A DNA stretch of 64,000 nt, taken from the NCBI GenBank assembly GCA_028023455.1, contig JAQFVV010000186.1, forward strand, positions 1 through 64,000. Reading direction: 5' to 3'. The translations under genes were made by a program, and so were the position numbers. Positions 24,570 to 37,124 of this stretch are shown here, in pieces. The DNA is from Epiperipatus broadwayi. Lineage: Eukaryota; Onychophora; Udeonychophora; Euonychophora; Peripatidae. Within the stretch, counting starts at the first letter, position 1. Each line of letters starts with the position of its first letter. Below the pieces are notes generated by a model. That model saw nothing but the letters and a program-made list of their open reading frames with translations, was not told the origin of the DNA and did not search any database.

Positions 24570-25200
24570 TTTATTATTATTGTAGATAAAGATTGTAATG
24601 GCTGAATGCAAAGTAGCATCAGTAAATTTGGTCTACAATAAGCAAACAATTTTATGAACATAAATGAGAGTAAAAAAAAAAAAAGTTATATTTTCAAGGA
24701 AAGCAAATCCCATATTATTTAATTATATACTAAAAGGAAATAATACTTTGAGAATTAATGAATATAAAGATTTAGGTATTATTTTAGATGCTAAATTACT
24801 ATTATTAAGTCATGTACAATACTTATGTTCTAAAGCATTTAAAATTGTGAGGTGTATCTTTAGAGGAGTAAATTTATCAACAACATTTGATGTTTTTACA
24901 TAACATTCTAAATTATGGTAGTGTTGTTTGGAAGACAATCAACCTCACAGTAGAGCATTAAATGCAGTGTAAATAAAATTTATAAGCAGTTATAGTGCAA
25001 AGTTTGAAAAAATATATAACTGTGCACATCTTACTTTAAACATATTATGAAATCATAATGTTTTGTTTTTTGAAGAAGTGGTTAAAGAACAAAGCAATTT
25101 AGTAAACTATATTAGTGAAATCTCTTAATGTTCCTGATATATTTCTTAAACGTGGTAAGATATTTTATATTATAAAGTTTAAAACTAGTCATTCGAGATA
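24570..25200 (+). pseudogene. Jockey/CR1-like LINE reverse transcriptase fragment
   Basis: Matches the thumb end of a non-LTR RT: KKVIFSRKANPI near 24680, then EYKDLGIILDAKL (24750-24790; family form VKDLGVxLDxKL), HVQYLCSKAFKIVRCIFR (24810-24865), and a frameshifted NYGSVVW segment near 24915 (family form EYASVVW). Later frames decay. The catalytic YxDD part is not present. This is a different family from the three larger LINE relics. Confidence 0.75.
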
Positions 25201-26370
25201 TTCCACATTATTTATATTTTCAACATTTAACTGGGAATAAAATAAAAAGTGTAATTAAATGTATATAAACAGTTTGAGCATGTTTGTGAAAAAATGCACA
25301 AGTAGATGCATGTATGAGTATATATGTATATTCATATTTGTGATTGATTGTATGTTCATTCATATTTACAATATTATTGTCTTTATTTATTATATTTTGT
25401 ATTCTGTAATTAGATTTTTTTGCATTTGTAGAATGCATTCATTTGAATAAATTGAATTATAGATTCTATATCTTTATAATAAACATTTTAATGATATTGA
25501 TATATTCTGTTCAGGCTTAAATATTTTTCTTAATAAATTAATTACTTATAAAATGCTTATTTAAATATGTATACTTATATAGTATCAATATATTTCTTTA
25601 AATAGTCTTCTTTATTGTTGAAATATTAATAATTTGAATTATTATAATTTTGTATCATCTCTTTCTAGAATTATGTATAATAAATACTTCATTTCTAATT
25701 TTGTTCTTAATATTAAAAAATTGCTGATTAATGAACTCAGAACAATAAACACATTTAATATTAAGCCATGCTAGTTTCTTCATTTCTGTTTCTGTGTATT
25801 ATGAGCTTGTTTCTTCTTACCTTTGGCTTGTAGCACATTTATTTTATTTTCTCATGGTTTATTGGCTAATTTTTTAATATTTCATTAATCTAGTATAATT
25901 ATTATAAATTTAGTTTTTCTTTTTGTTTTGTTCTGTTTTTTTCCAATGCTTTATTATTTATATATTCTTTTGTTTTTTTAATTATTTTATATCTTTACTT
26001 TTTTTTAAAATCATGATAGACTTTTAATTGTTTTTATGCCAATACTTAAGGAATGCATACAAAAAGCATGCAAATAAAGATGTTTGTTGGCCTAGAAGAC
26101 TTTTTTTTTTTTACTTTTATAACTGAAATATTGGGTTTTCCAGCATAATAACTAAATGATGTTTTTTTAGATGAAATAAAATATTTCATTTTGATAGATC
26201 TATTCCAATTACTTTTAGAGAAGGTGGCTCATGTATTATTAAGAAAACAACAACAACTCATAAAGGTATTCCATTTAATTTTTCACTTTTTGAAGCAACT
26301 TGGTATGAAATCTATTTGAATCATTATAAATGTAAATATATTAATTTATTAAGTGCAAACAAATGATATA
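25201..26370. other. AT-rich spacer, nothing recognised
   Basis: Two overlapping ORFs at 25220-25450 on opposite strands are low-complexity and not supported as genes. Confidence 0.4.
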
Positions 26371-26664
26371 ATAATAACCTGAAAGGCTGAAACCTTTGAC
26401 AGAAGTACTTTAAAAATGCTTATATGACAGCCAATCAGGTGTAATAATGACTGCATAGGAAATTCTCAAGTCAAAACACAAGGCAGAGATTTTAAGAAAA
26501 AGATGGTTCCCACCTCTCTCTACTTAACTTTTTTCTCGTTAAAATCTCTGCCTTGTGTTTTTACTTGAGAGTTTCCTATGTAGACATTATTATATCTGAT
26601 TGGCTGTCATATAAGCATTTTTAAAGTGCGTCTGTCTAAGGTTTCAGCCTTTCACATTATTATT
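26371..26664. mobile_element. Foldback (MITE-like) element with ~125-bp arms
   Basis: Left arm 26371-26495 and right arm 26539-26664 are near-perfect inverses around a 43-nt loop. Conserved blocks include TGAAAGGCTGAAACCTT at the ends, CTTATATGACAGCCAATCAG in the middle and CACAAGGCAGAGATTTTAA at the loop. There is no ORF. A diverged half copy lies at 59593-59710, so this is a dispersed family. Confidence 0.88.
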
Positions 26665-28069
26665 GAATCATTATAATAAATTTATGTTGGTGAATGTTTA
26701 TTTTAAACCAAATGTTTGGGCTAATGACTGAGATATCATTAATTTAACTTCATTTGAGGATTTATTGGTTACTATAATAACAATATTGTTATTACTGTGA
26801 CATTATACTTCTATTTTCCAGTAATATATTTTCTCATTGTTCTTTCTTATGGTCTTTTACGGCCTATATAATACTTTTTTTTTTGTTATAATTGCTTTTA
26901 TAATTTTTGTGCCTATATGCTGAGTTATATTTTACATAATTTTCTTCATCTCTAATATATTCATACTTTCTTTGCAACATTTACATGTTCCATATCATTC
27001 TCCAACTGAATTTTATATTTAATGACATTGTATTAAATGATCTTTATCTTATAATATCAAAAATGATTATAAAAACAGAAATTATGCAAATATATAATTG
27101 GATCATACATATACTTTACTAAAGATATTATAATTTAAATTGTTTTATGTCTGTTCTCAAAAATTTAATTGATTTAAATATTCCTGTAAAATACATTTCC
27201 TTATTGATCTTTTATCTCTCCATGAAAAGTTATTTTTAAAACACTTTAATAAAACATTATATATTATAATAATTTTATTAATTGTAGAAGTTGGGAAAAT
27301 GTTATCTTTAAAATCATATAAAAAATAAAAGTATTTTCTCCATTAATTCTAGAGAGTTTTAATCTTTTATTAAAGTAACTATTAAGTAATTCTTCTGTTT
27401 GTGCTGTAGATTGTTTTAGATACTTTATCCAACTGTCTAAGAATTCTGATGTGGAATCAAGATCTTTTTTATTTTCAGGTGAAACTAGTAACAAAATTTT
27501 AATTGAATGCTTTTTAATGAGAATATAATTTGGAATCAGACAATATACTTTTTTTCACTTGTAAGGATTGTGCTAAGTATGTTGTGAATTTTTTTATGCG
27601 ATGTGTTGGTTTGTTCTATTATCAATTGTACTTTTTCTGAAGTTCTGAAATATGTTAAAATTATTCTGATTTGGTTCTAAGGATTGTACAAATACTTTCA
27701 GACATTTTTATTCTACATATTGAGCAAAAATTTTTGGAAGTTGTTTAAATAATACATTTGTTGAGGTTCTAAATAAGTATTTGGCTTCTGTCTAACATGC
27801 TTTTTTTTTTGCCAGATAAGTCAATTGAAACTAATCTTATCAATGTTTTTATCATAATACTCATGTTGTAAAAGATAGTTAAGGGATTGAGCATTATTTA
27901 TTTTGAGAATTATCTAAGACTTTTGACAAGCTAAATCATAATATTCTTCTACATCCTTCTTCAAAAACTTTATAAATTAGACTTTTTGCAGAGGTTATTA
28001 TGTTCATTTCTTAAAGATAGGAAGAATTTGGTAAATAGAACAGCAGCATTTTGACTTCTTTACTATTTA
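26665..28069. other. AT-rich spacer, nothing recognised
   Basis: No supported gene. A minus-strand ORF at 27264-27494 has no motif I recognise. Confidence 0.4.
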
Positions 28070-28081
28070 ACATTTTGCTAT
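28070..28081. repeat. Target-site duplication, 3' side of RTE element
   Basis: ACATTTTGCTAT, identical to 31380-31391 on the other side of the element. Confidence 0.85.
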
Positions 28082-28095
28082 CATCATCATCATTA

Positions 28096-30924
28096 TCAAT
28101 CATTATCAATCCACTGCAGGATGAAGATCTCTCCAAGTTTAATCCATCTTCTCCGATATTTAGCTTCTCTTCTCCACATCACCCCTGCACACTTTCTTAT
28201 TTCATCCATCCATCTCACATGTGGTCTCTTTCTGGGTCTTTTACATTCTCTTGGAATCCAGTTTAAAATTTCAATTGTCTATCTATTATCATCTCTTCTA
28301 GCAATATGTCCAGCCCAACTCCACTTCAATCTTTTAATTTTTTCAATGAGGTCAGTAACACCCGTTTGTTCTCTTACCCATACATTGCATTTTCGATCTC
28401 TTCTTGTTACTCCCAACATACATCTCTCCATACTTCTTTGAGTGGTCTGAAGTCTCTGTATTGCTCTTCTATTAAGTGTCCAAGTCTCAGATCCATAAGT
28501 AAGAACTGGTAAAACACATTTATTAAAAACCTTCCTTTTCAAACACATAGGCATATTTCCTTTTAGTATCAAGTTATTTCTACCAAAAGCACTCCAACCA
28601 AGTTTAATTCTATGATTAATTTCTTCCATTATGTTTCCATCTGTATTAATAATCTGACCAAGGTATTTGTAACTGTTAACTTCTTTTAATTCATCATAAT
28701 CAATATTTATTTTCATATTTTGAGCAAATCGATTAAACATTACTTTAGTCTTTTTAACATTTATCTTTAGTCCTACTTTCCTACTTTCATCTGATAATTC
28801 CTGCAACATATCCTGCAGCTCTGAAGCACTATTTGCAAAAACAACTACATCATCTGCGAAATCTAAATGACTTAAATAATCTCCATTTACTTTCACTCCT
28901 TTAGTTTCCCATTTTAATCCACAAAATACTTCTTGCAGCACTGCTGTAAAAAGTTTTGGAGATATGGAGTCACCTTGTCTTACACCTTTCTCAATGTTGA
29001 CTTTCCCAGTATCATTATGTAATCTGATTGTTGCTGTTGCATTTTTATAAATATTCTTCAAAATATGACAATATCCTGGATCTATACCTTGATGATCCAA
29101 TGCTTTAATCACTGAAGAAATGTTTATAGAATCAAATGCCTTTTCATAATCTACAAATCCAAAACATAATGACAACTCATATTCATTTGACCTTTCTATA
29201 ACTTCTCTCAACACCTGGATATGATCTACTGTACTAAAACCACTTTTAAATCCAGCTTGTTCTCTTGGTTGGTGGAAATCCAATGTTCTCTGTAGACAAG
29301 TTGTAATTATCTTGGTAAAATTTTTATATAAAAGTGATAAAAGGCTAATAGGTCTGTAATTTCTAATATCTTCTTTATCACCTTTTTTAAATATTAATAT
29401 TATTACTGCATTCTTCCAATCATCCGGTACATCTTTATCATTTAGACATTTGGTATATAACTTTGCTAAAAATTTTTCTATTTCTTCTCCTGCTTCTTTT
29501 AATATATCAATTATAATTCCATCATTACCTGGAGCCTTTCCCTTCTTCATACATTTAATTGCATGTTTCACTTCTTCATTTAAAATTCTGGGCAATTCGG
29601 AAGATGGAATAGATATAGGAGGTACTTGTTCTTTATTACTATATAATTCTTGATAAAAATCTTCTACCAATTTCATGATGTCATCTCTCTTTTTAGTAAC
29701 AATTCCATCTTTTTTTCTTATTGCAGATATAAATTTCCTACCAATACCAAAATTTTGTTTTACATTCTTAAGACTTTTATTTTCTTCTACAGCTTTCCTT
29801 GCTAGTTCACAGTTATTCTTTCTTATATCATTTTCAACTCTTTTCCGCACCATTTTACAAAATTCGAGATATTCAATTCTTTTTAAAACATCATTTTTGT
29901 ATATCTTCATATTCCTTCTTTTCTTCATAAATTCTCTAGTCTCAGTAGAAATTTTATTGGTCAATTGCTGCTTTTTTCTACCAGCTATCTTTGTTGCAGT
30001 TTTTAAAAGTGTATCAGTTATTTTCATATTAATTTCATTCAAATCTGAATTATGCTCAAAATCTACTAATACTTGAAACCGATTTCTAAGTTCTAATTTA
30101 AATTCATTAGAATGTTTCTGAAGATTAGGAATATCAACTGTAAATATTGTTTTTCTTAATAATTTTTGTCTCTCTAGTTTCACATTAACACGTATCTTAC
30201 ACCTTACTAATCGATGATCACTTCCTGTGTTAAATTTATTAAGAACATTACAATCTTGAAATATGTATTTCCTGTTAGACAAAATATAATCCAATTCTGC
30301 TGTACCTTCATTTGGATGCTTCCATGTCCATTTCCTTTTAACATTTTTCTCAAAAAAAGAATTCATAATATAAAGTTTTTCTTTTTCTGCAAACTCCACA
30401 AGTCTATGTCCTCTCTCATTTCTATTACCATAACCAAAATTACCTACAGCACTTTCATCTTTCATTTGTTTACCAATTCTAGCATTAAAGTCTACCATAA
30501 CGATTTTAAAATGTTGTTTACTCTGATCAAAAGCCTTTTGTACATCCATATAAAAATCTTCTACTACTTCATCACTATGAGAACTTGTTGGGGCATAAAC
30601 CTGAATTATCTGCATTTGATATCTGCTATTAAGTTGTATAACTAATCTTGCCATTCTGTCCGATACACCATCAATCTCCACAATATTGTTCTTCCACTTT
30701 TTATTTATAATGAATCCTACTCCACTTGTATTTCCAATATTTGTGCCTTTATAATAGAGTATATGTCCACTTTTTAAATCAATTGTTTCTTCACCTTTTC
30801 TTCTAACTTCACCAAGTCCAATAATGTCCCATTTAATATAAGAGAGTTCTTCTTCTAATTCTTGCAATCTTCTTTCACTTGAAAGTGATCTGCAGTTGTA
30901 AGTACCTAAATAAAAAGTCATCAT
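28096..30924 (-). pseudogene. RTE endonuclease-reverse transcriptase ORF with one premature stop
   Basis: The polyprotein nicks target DNA and copies the element RNA into it. The N-terminal APE endonuclease spans about residues 5-245, with YNCRSL, E40, the catalytic VDFNAR (144-150) and SDH (236-238). A basic linker follows, then an RT with KGKAPGNDG (462-470), motif A FVDYEKAFDS (591-600), motif B GVRQGDSISPKLF (648-660) and motif C FADD (690-693). The C-terminal WSWAGHIARRDD is a common RTE feature. The open frame starts at TTG 30927, but ATG 30924 is the better start. A TAG at 28279-28281 replaces the tryptophan codon seen in the 52.1 kb copy; about 60 further codons then run in the same frame to TGA 28096-28098. 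It is otherwise intact, so this copy is disabled by a single nonsense change. Confidence 0.9.
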
Positions 30925-31379
30925 CAAATGGCAGCCTGGGTCTGCAATCAGGGGATTCTTAGCACCCTCTGCCTTTGGCCACCAACCGCTGCCTTGGTTG
31001 GTGACTTTACAGCCTCCTGGGAATAAGGGTCATGCTTTATTTTTGTCTGTCATAATTGTATATATGTATTGGAAAAATATTTATCATTTATACAAACATT
31101 CATTCTGCCTTATCAGGCACTGAGAAGAAAGACCATGGTGTTTCTTGATCTTAAACTCAGAGGTAAAAAGCCAATAAACTCACCACGCTGGCTAATGCGT
31201 GTTGGTGAGCAGCCCATCCATGTTCGTATACTATATGAATAATCACATAGTAATAACAGCTGCAACGACAAGAACGTATAGAGTGGACATTAGGAATTTG
31301 CCCTGCTTGGTTCCTTTAAGGCCTCCAAGAGGAATCAAAGGGTCTCCTTTCAGTTAATAGCAAACTCCTTTCTGCAGCC
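30925..31379 (-). other. RTE 5' leader
   Basis: Non-coding leader of the RTE element, shared with the diverged copy at about 34140-34580. It contains CCTTGGTTGGTGACTTTACA near 31000, conserved in the second copy as GGCTGATGACTTTACAGCC. It may hold an internal promoter, since RTE elements need one, but no defined promoter motif was seen. Confidence 0.7.
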
Positions 31380-31391
31380 ACATTTTGCTAT
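31380..31391. repeat. Target-site duplication, 5' side of RTE element
   Basis: ACATTTTGCTAT, identical to 28070-28081. Confidence 0.85.
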
Positions 31392-31865
31392 ATCTTAACT
31401 TGTCTTTAACTAATGGAATAATCCAGATTTCATCTTATCTTGATCAGATTGAACATTCATCACTACAGACCAATAGATATATGAGTAGATAGTATATATC
31501 CAATAGGAGAAACAGGCCAATGGGTGAAGATAGTTAATAAATCTGAATGATTGCATTATGGACAACATTCTGGCTATAAATAGTCAGTCCAGATGGAAGT
31601 AAGGGAAACAACAACTTTATTATCAAATCTGAACAGCAGTATGAATGTTTTCTGCTATATAGTTGAAGTAGTGAGGCAAGTTCATGTTAAAACTGGAAGC
31701 TGTTAGAACCTAGATCAAACATAAGGCAAGCTGTTATGGAACAACTGGAGGTGTCATCATATTTATACATAATACAAGCTAGTAGCTCATATGTTAGATG
31801 AGAATATATTGCTTTAAAAAGACAATAAAGCCAATTACTGAAGGCTTTAATAGGTTTATAAAGGT
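31392..31865. other. Spacer, nothing recognised
   Basis: Slightly less AT-rich than average. No coding or repeat feature was supported. Confidence 0.4.
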
Positions 31866-31984
31866 AGATAACAATCAAACCTTAAGCAATCAACAATCTC
31901 CACCTGTAGTCAAGGTAACCACCTTTATTGTTAAAGGAGATTGTCTTGAGATTATTGATTGCTTAAGGGTTGATTGTTATCATT
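31866..31984. repeat. Imperfect palindrome (119 bp)
   Basis: The left arm GATAACAATCAAACCTTAAG... (31866-31902) is inverted in CTTAAGGGTTGATTGTTATC (about 31962-31981), with a shared GGAGATTGT/ACAATCTCC at the inner side. A second inner pair, AAGGT...ACCTT, surrounds the centre. It could be a short foldback transposon or a structured RNA; no ORF. Confidence 0.75.
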
Positions 31985-33611
31985 TACATTGTTTTAAAGA
32001 TATTATTCTTTTCTTCTCAGATACCTAACCAATGAGAGTACTAGCAAGGAAATTGAAATCTGGAGTCATGTGATGTATTAACTAAATCCATAAAAGAATA
32101 TTTTTTCATTTAATTCTGTACAATTAATAGATTAATCTTTAATTAAAACCTTTTTTAAATACTCAAAGTTTAAGTAGCCTATATTTTTTATATCCAAATA
32201 ATTTGTTTTTAGTTTTCTCTTTTAATGAAATGCATTACAAAAGAATTTATTTACCCCCCTCCCCTGTATAGTTATAAAATGAACCTTCAATTATAGTGAT
32301 TAGTACTCAATCCAGAATAATCTAACTAATCTAAAACAACCTTTAATCGATTAGACAAAATATACTTAGTCTTCTCTTCTTTTTTAAATGTTAAGTGAAT
32401 AATAAAATATATTTTACTTCTTTTCTTTTAAATATTGAGCGAATATAATTGCAATATTTTTTACCTTTTTATCCCATTTAAAATCAATGTCTTTAAAAAT
32501 ATTTTTCTTGCACACATATACACATATCGAATCTATTCTTTATTGTTCTCAATTACTAGCTTAACAACTCTGCCCTTAAGTGCACTGACTCAATTCTAAT
32601 CACACTAATTATATTTCAAACCCTTGTTGTTATTCTTGTCTATTCCAAGTGCCTTAAAAACAAAACCATTTTATTATCCTTTCTTTAAATGAACAAAGAA
32701 AAACAATCTTCAATAGAGTTCATGAAGAGTTCTTTTATAAACTCCCCCCTGCACTTTATATACTATAAATTCTTGATCTCATGAATTGATGTATCAAACT
32801 TATCCATTATTATTTTATTGGTTGCATACATTATAGAACCTTATATACTCTCCACAAAAAATGTGTTAACACCTTACTGACAACTAATATGACCCTTCAT
32901 ATATTAGGAAAACTTATTGTATTGGTGCTGTTGGGGCTTACTCGTGCCCACTTAGAACTGACTATGTTTTAAGTGGCATTTATTTTTTCTCCCTGTTTAG
33001 CAATTTATTTCTAGCTATAGTTTTGTCGACTTTTGGACTTACGTATTCAAGAGTCTCTAGCAATTTAATCTTTATAAATATGTAACAGATGTGAATTCTG
33101 TGGTTCATTATATATCCCATTAATATAATTGATGACCTGTTTACTCCTGTTAGCTGTAACTTGGTGATTATTGCTTACATATATTCAAATCAGTTGATTT
33201 AATTATTCCATTACATTCTCATATGGATTTGATTGAGAGTTGCAGATTCAGATCATTATATATTTAAAATCATGTTTAGTGATGTATGAGTTTCCATTTC
33301 TATAACATAAACAGTGTACTAAAGTCTATCAAGATCTTTTTTTGATTTGTTTACAATAGAAAATTGTTGTTTTGGCAGCATGTTTATAATATTTTATTGT
33401 GTCAGCCTTTTTGAAAAGATATGCACAAACATTCAGAAATACATTGTATGTCATATTCGGAAATCTGAAAACTCTAAAAGCTGGTAAAGTTCCTTAAAAG
33501 TCAATGGCCATTAACTTGTGCTATGCTGGAACAGTATTTCTGGAGTATAGCCTAGGTCGGTGGAACAACCTACACAAAACTTGTTGCACTATCCTAGGAC
33601 CAAAATATCCA
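31985..33611. other. AT-rich spacer, nothing recognised
   Basis: The C-rich tract near 32252 resembles one near 14606 (both contain CCCCCCTCCCCT). No gene is supported. Confidence 0.4.
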
Positions 33612-34580
33612 TTTTTCTGAAACAGAAGAATTCATAATATACTGTTTTTCTTTTTCTGAAAACTCCATAAATCTGCAACAATTAATTTCTATTGCGATAA
33701 TGAAATTTACCTACTGCACTGTCATCTTTCATTTGTTTATCAATTCTAGTATTAAAATCTTCCATGCCAATTTTAAACTGTTGTTTAGTTTGATCAGAAG
33801 CCTTTTGTACGTCTATATAAACATTCATTTCTTCACTACAATGATGATTTATTGTAAACCCTAATTATTTGCATTTGATATTGTCCATTAAGTTGAATAA
33901 CTAATCTTGAAGCACCATCAATCTACACAATGTTGTTGTTCTACTTTTTATGTATAATGAATCCCACTCCATTTGTGCTTTCAATATTTGGATCATTATA
34001 ATAAGCCATATTCACTTTTTAAATCATCTTTTCATCTTTTTTATAACTTCTCAAAGTCCAACAATAAAACCATTTAATATTAGACAAGGAAATTTTTGCC
34101 ATCTTCCTTTACCTGAAAATGATCTTCACTTGGAAGTACCTAAATAAAAGATTATCATCCAATGGGAGCTGGTATTTGCTGTTAGGGGTTATTTAGCTTT
34201 ATTTATCTTTGGCTGCCAACCACTGCCTAGGCTGATGACTTTACAGCCTCATGGAATAATAGTCATACTTTAGTATGTCATGATCCTCATTCACACATCT
34301 ATTCTACCTTCAAGAAAACTCAATAAAGAACTATTAAGCAACTGAAAAGAAAAACCATTGTGTCCACTCAGAGATAAGAAGCCAATAAATCAGTCATAAT
34401 AACTGATGCATGCTGGTAGGAAGCCCATTCAGGATTTTTATTTATTACATCAATAATTATTTAGTAATAACAATTGAAATAGCAAGGATGGGAGTGGTTG
34501 TTAGAAAATTGCCCTGATTAGTTCCTTTAAGGTCTCAAAGAGTCTCTATTTACTTAATAGCAAATTCTCTTCTGCAGCTA
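33612..34580 (-). pseudogene. Diverged RTE 5' fragment (leader plus endonuclease N-terminus)
   Basis: Aligns throughout with 30340-31379 of the full-length RTE element, in the same orientation, with many substitutions and small indels. It keeps the 5' leader and roughly the first 190 codons, then stops abruptly near 33612. Losing the 3' part is unusual for a LINE, where truncation normally removes the 5' end, so a later deletion or rearrangement is likely. Confidence 0.85.
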
Positions 34581-34589
34581 CATTCTATT

Positions 34590-34955
34590 TGGAAATGTTT
34601 AAATTCATGAGATATTTCCATTTTAAAATCTATTAAAATCTGCAACCATGATATTTTTTTTACAAAGATAGCAATTTATTAAATTAGTTGTTTCATAGAA
34701 TATATTCTTGCTGACAAGTTAGAATGCAGTTAAATAGTTGACCCCTTTTAGACTACGCTAGCAAAAGAATACATTTATTTAGAATGAGAAGTATTTCGAA
34801 CTTCCCCCAGTTCTTGAGATATCTATTCCCATGGCAGATTGAGTATGATAATTTATTAATATTTTAATGAATTAATAATAGATGGAAATATTTAAATTAA
34901 TGAGATAATTCTATTTTTAAATCTATTAAAATCTGCAGCCAATAAGTTTTTCCCC
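34590..34955. repeat. Pair of direct repeats (~72 bp each)
   Basis: 34590-34662 and 34882-34954 both read GGAAATRTTTAAATT...ATGAGATA...AAATCTATTAAAATCTGCA with about 85% identity by eye. They flank a ~220-bp middle section, possibly remnants of a terminal repeat or an old duplication. Confidence 0.65.
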
Positions 34956-35154
34956 CCATTTATATTAATCCATAAAAATATTAAAAAGAATCATATTAGA
35001 TCTTGTGTGTGTGGATGGGTTGATTTCATATAAAACTACATAAAGTTTGAAGTGTTTCATATACTTTCTCACTAGCATTCAAATAGTAACTTAAGCACTT
35101 AATTTTTCTTTACATCACTGTAATCTTTAATAACTAATAAATGCCATATTATAG

Positions 35155-35490
35155 TGCTTAATAAATCCCTACCCAGTGTTTTCCCATCCAAATATCCTCA
35201 GACTAGTTTTAAGTTTATGGCTTTTATCACTGATGAACATTAGATCTTGGGACCATGCACTTTTTAGGATCTAATGCAATTTCTTTTTAATTAGTAATTT
35301 CAATTTATACTAACTTTCTTATAAAGCCATCTAGATCAGAAATTAGTATCTATACATTAGGGAAGGTGCATTATACTCTAAAAATATGAGTGCACTATTC
35401 CAAGATGCAAAACTCCTCACTGATGAAAGGCACATACTGGAAACTAATTTGGCAATATCAGATAGGTAAGCATAGGATATAGATTCATTG
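35155..35490. mobile_element. Old degraded hammerhead-family element (inverted pair)
   Basis: The left part (about 35165-35260) is an inverted, decayed version of the family block (TATCCTCAGACTAGTTTTAA matches the complement of AAACTAGTCTGGGGATA). The right part, from about 35370, is in direct orientation. The spacer retains AGGATCTAATGCAA, the complement of the unit segment TTGCATTAGATCCT. This inverted-plus-direct layout is the same as at the left end of the 42.8 kb array. Confidence 0.6.
35414..35455 (+). ncRNA. Hammerhead relic (degraded)
   Basis: TCCTCA and CTGATGA are intact, but stem II is lost and GTC has become ATT, so it cannot be an active ribozyme. GAAAC and TA remain at the expected spacing. 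Confidence 0.5.
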
Positions 35491-37124
35491 AGTACTATCA
35501 ACTAAAAATTACAATAGGTGACATATAAGTGTGATAAAAACATACCGCTGAATGAGCGATGAATAATTAAAGTCATGTGATAGAGTCATAATAATTTGAA
35601 TAGTAGTTAAAGAATGGCTAATCCTCGATTGCATTCTAATTTGAGAATGTGTTTTTTGAATCTGTACAACTAAATAAGTTGCTGCCTTTGTTAAAAAAAC
35701 TTTGTCTAGGAAGATTTTAATAGATTTAAATATAGAATATTTCGTTAATTTAAGTATTTCCACCAATATTAATCAGTTATAATATTAAAAATTATCAGGT
35801 ATATATATACTCAAGATCAATACTTCTCAACTTTTTTATAGGCTTTTATTTAACTTTCGTTTTTTTTTTTTTATGTATTTGATTAAAATCTTATAATTAA
35901 ATTTTCATCTACTTCTCAACTTCTGATCTTGTTAAAACTTTGCTCACATGTATTCCCAATGGAAGTACATTTTTTTAAAGTTTGCAAACAATTTTAGCAA
36001 AATATTATGTAGAATTTAAATTTTTAATTTTATATAGGATTCATTACTCTTTATGGAATTATTGCATTACAGAAATATTATATCTAAACTTTCTTCATTC
36101 CTAATTTCTGACTCTATATAAACTAAAAAGAAGAATATATAATTTTTTTTTAAGAAATACTTTTTATTCATACAAATTTATTAAAAATAAAAATAAAAAC
36201 ACTAAAAGGCTAAAAAAAATTCTTTTATTTTTGCAATATTTTTGGTATTATGATACCAAAAATAAAGTGTGTGGCAAAAAATATTTAAAATGCTGAATTA
36301 TTATCCTTTCTTAATCAGAAGCTCATAAAAATGGACAGAATGTGGAAGCCCCCAAATTTTACTTTTGATCACTTAATATCAAAAAATACTATTAAAACTG
36401 AAAAAAATTACTTTTCATATGAATAAAAGCTTTTCTTTTTTTTACAATATGACTTTCTTTTAAGTAATATGAAATTAACTTCCTTTTAAAATAAACTAAT
36501 CCTAATCTTATCACTATTATGCTGTGGTCCAGATAATCTGTGTAAAAGTGGACATCAAAATTTAACTCCAACATTTAAAGCCCTACACATTTTTGCTACC
36601 AAACACTTATATTCATAATCAAGTTGTACTTTTGTTTGATTTTTAATGAAGTAGTAGAGTAAAAAAAAAATCAAAATTTCCACAAACAAATGAGCTATTA
36701 AGATTTCTTTATTTCTTTTGATTTATTCATTCTTTTTTTTTTAATCTTTTAACTGACAAATCTCATATGTTCCAGTTTTCATAAATCTTTAATCAGGGCC
36801 TCATGGTCCTTCGGGGATCCTTGGATCACAAGTCGAAAGTTGCTGTTGCAGAAGATTAAAAAAACACATTAAAATAGATTAAAAATTATTTACAACATTC
36901 TTTTATAAAAAGGAAGAAAAAATAATAGATTTTAAATTCACTTTTTTAAATGAAACTATCAAGTAGAAAAAAAATTATAAAAGTTTATTTATCAAAAGAA
37001 TTAAAGTAAAACTTGGTGAATAATATATATATTTAAAATTTTTTTGGTGCAATTTATATAAATAATTAAAAAATATTTAAATTATTTTCTTAAGCTGACC
37101 CTGTAAGTTCGCTCATGTTAGTCG
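35491..37124. other. AT-rich spacer, nothing firmly recognised
   Basis: Includes a short hairpin TTTGGTATTATGATACCAAA near 36239. Phrases such as AAAAATGGACA near 36328 and 41396 hint at another diffuse repeat, but it could not be bounded. Confidence 0.4.

Larger units (their letters stand above)
28082..31379 (-). mobile_element. Nearly full-length RTE-clade non-LTR retrotransposon (3.3 kb)
   Basis: An exact 12-bp target-site duplication encloses 3298 bp read on the minus strand. The 5' end begins GGCTGCAGAAAGGAG at 31379, followed by a ~450-bp 5' leader, one long ORF, and a very short 3' tail of TGATGA repeats instead of poly(A), typical of RTE/BovB elements. The second, damaged copy at 33612-34580 shares the 5' leader and confirms the left end. 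The complete ends and clean duplication show a recent insertion. Confidence 0.92.

Noticed and set aside
25220-25450. Overlapping ORFs on both strands
   Set aside because: Low-complexity AT-rich sequence without motifs; expected by chance.
28051-30645. Several plus-strand ORFs of 67-143 codons opposite the RTE ORF
   Set aside because: They are shadows of the 882-codon minus-strand frame, with low-complexity composition and no motifs.
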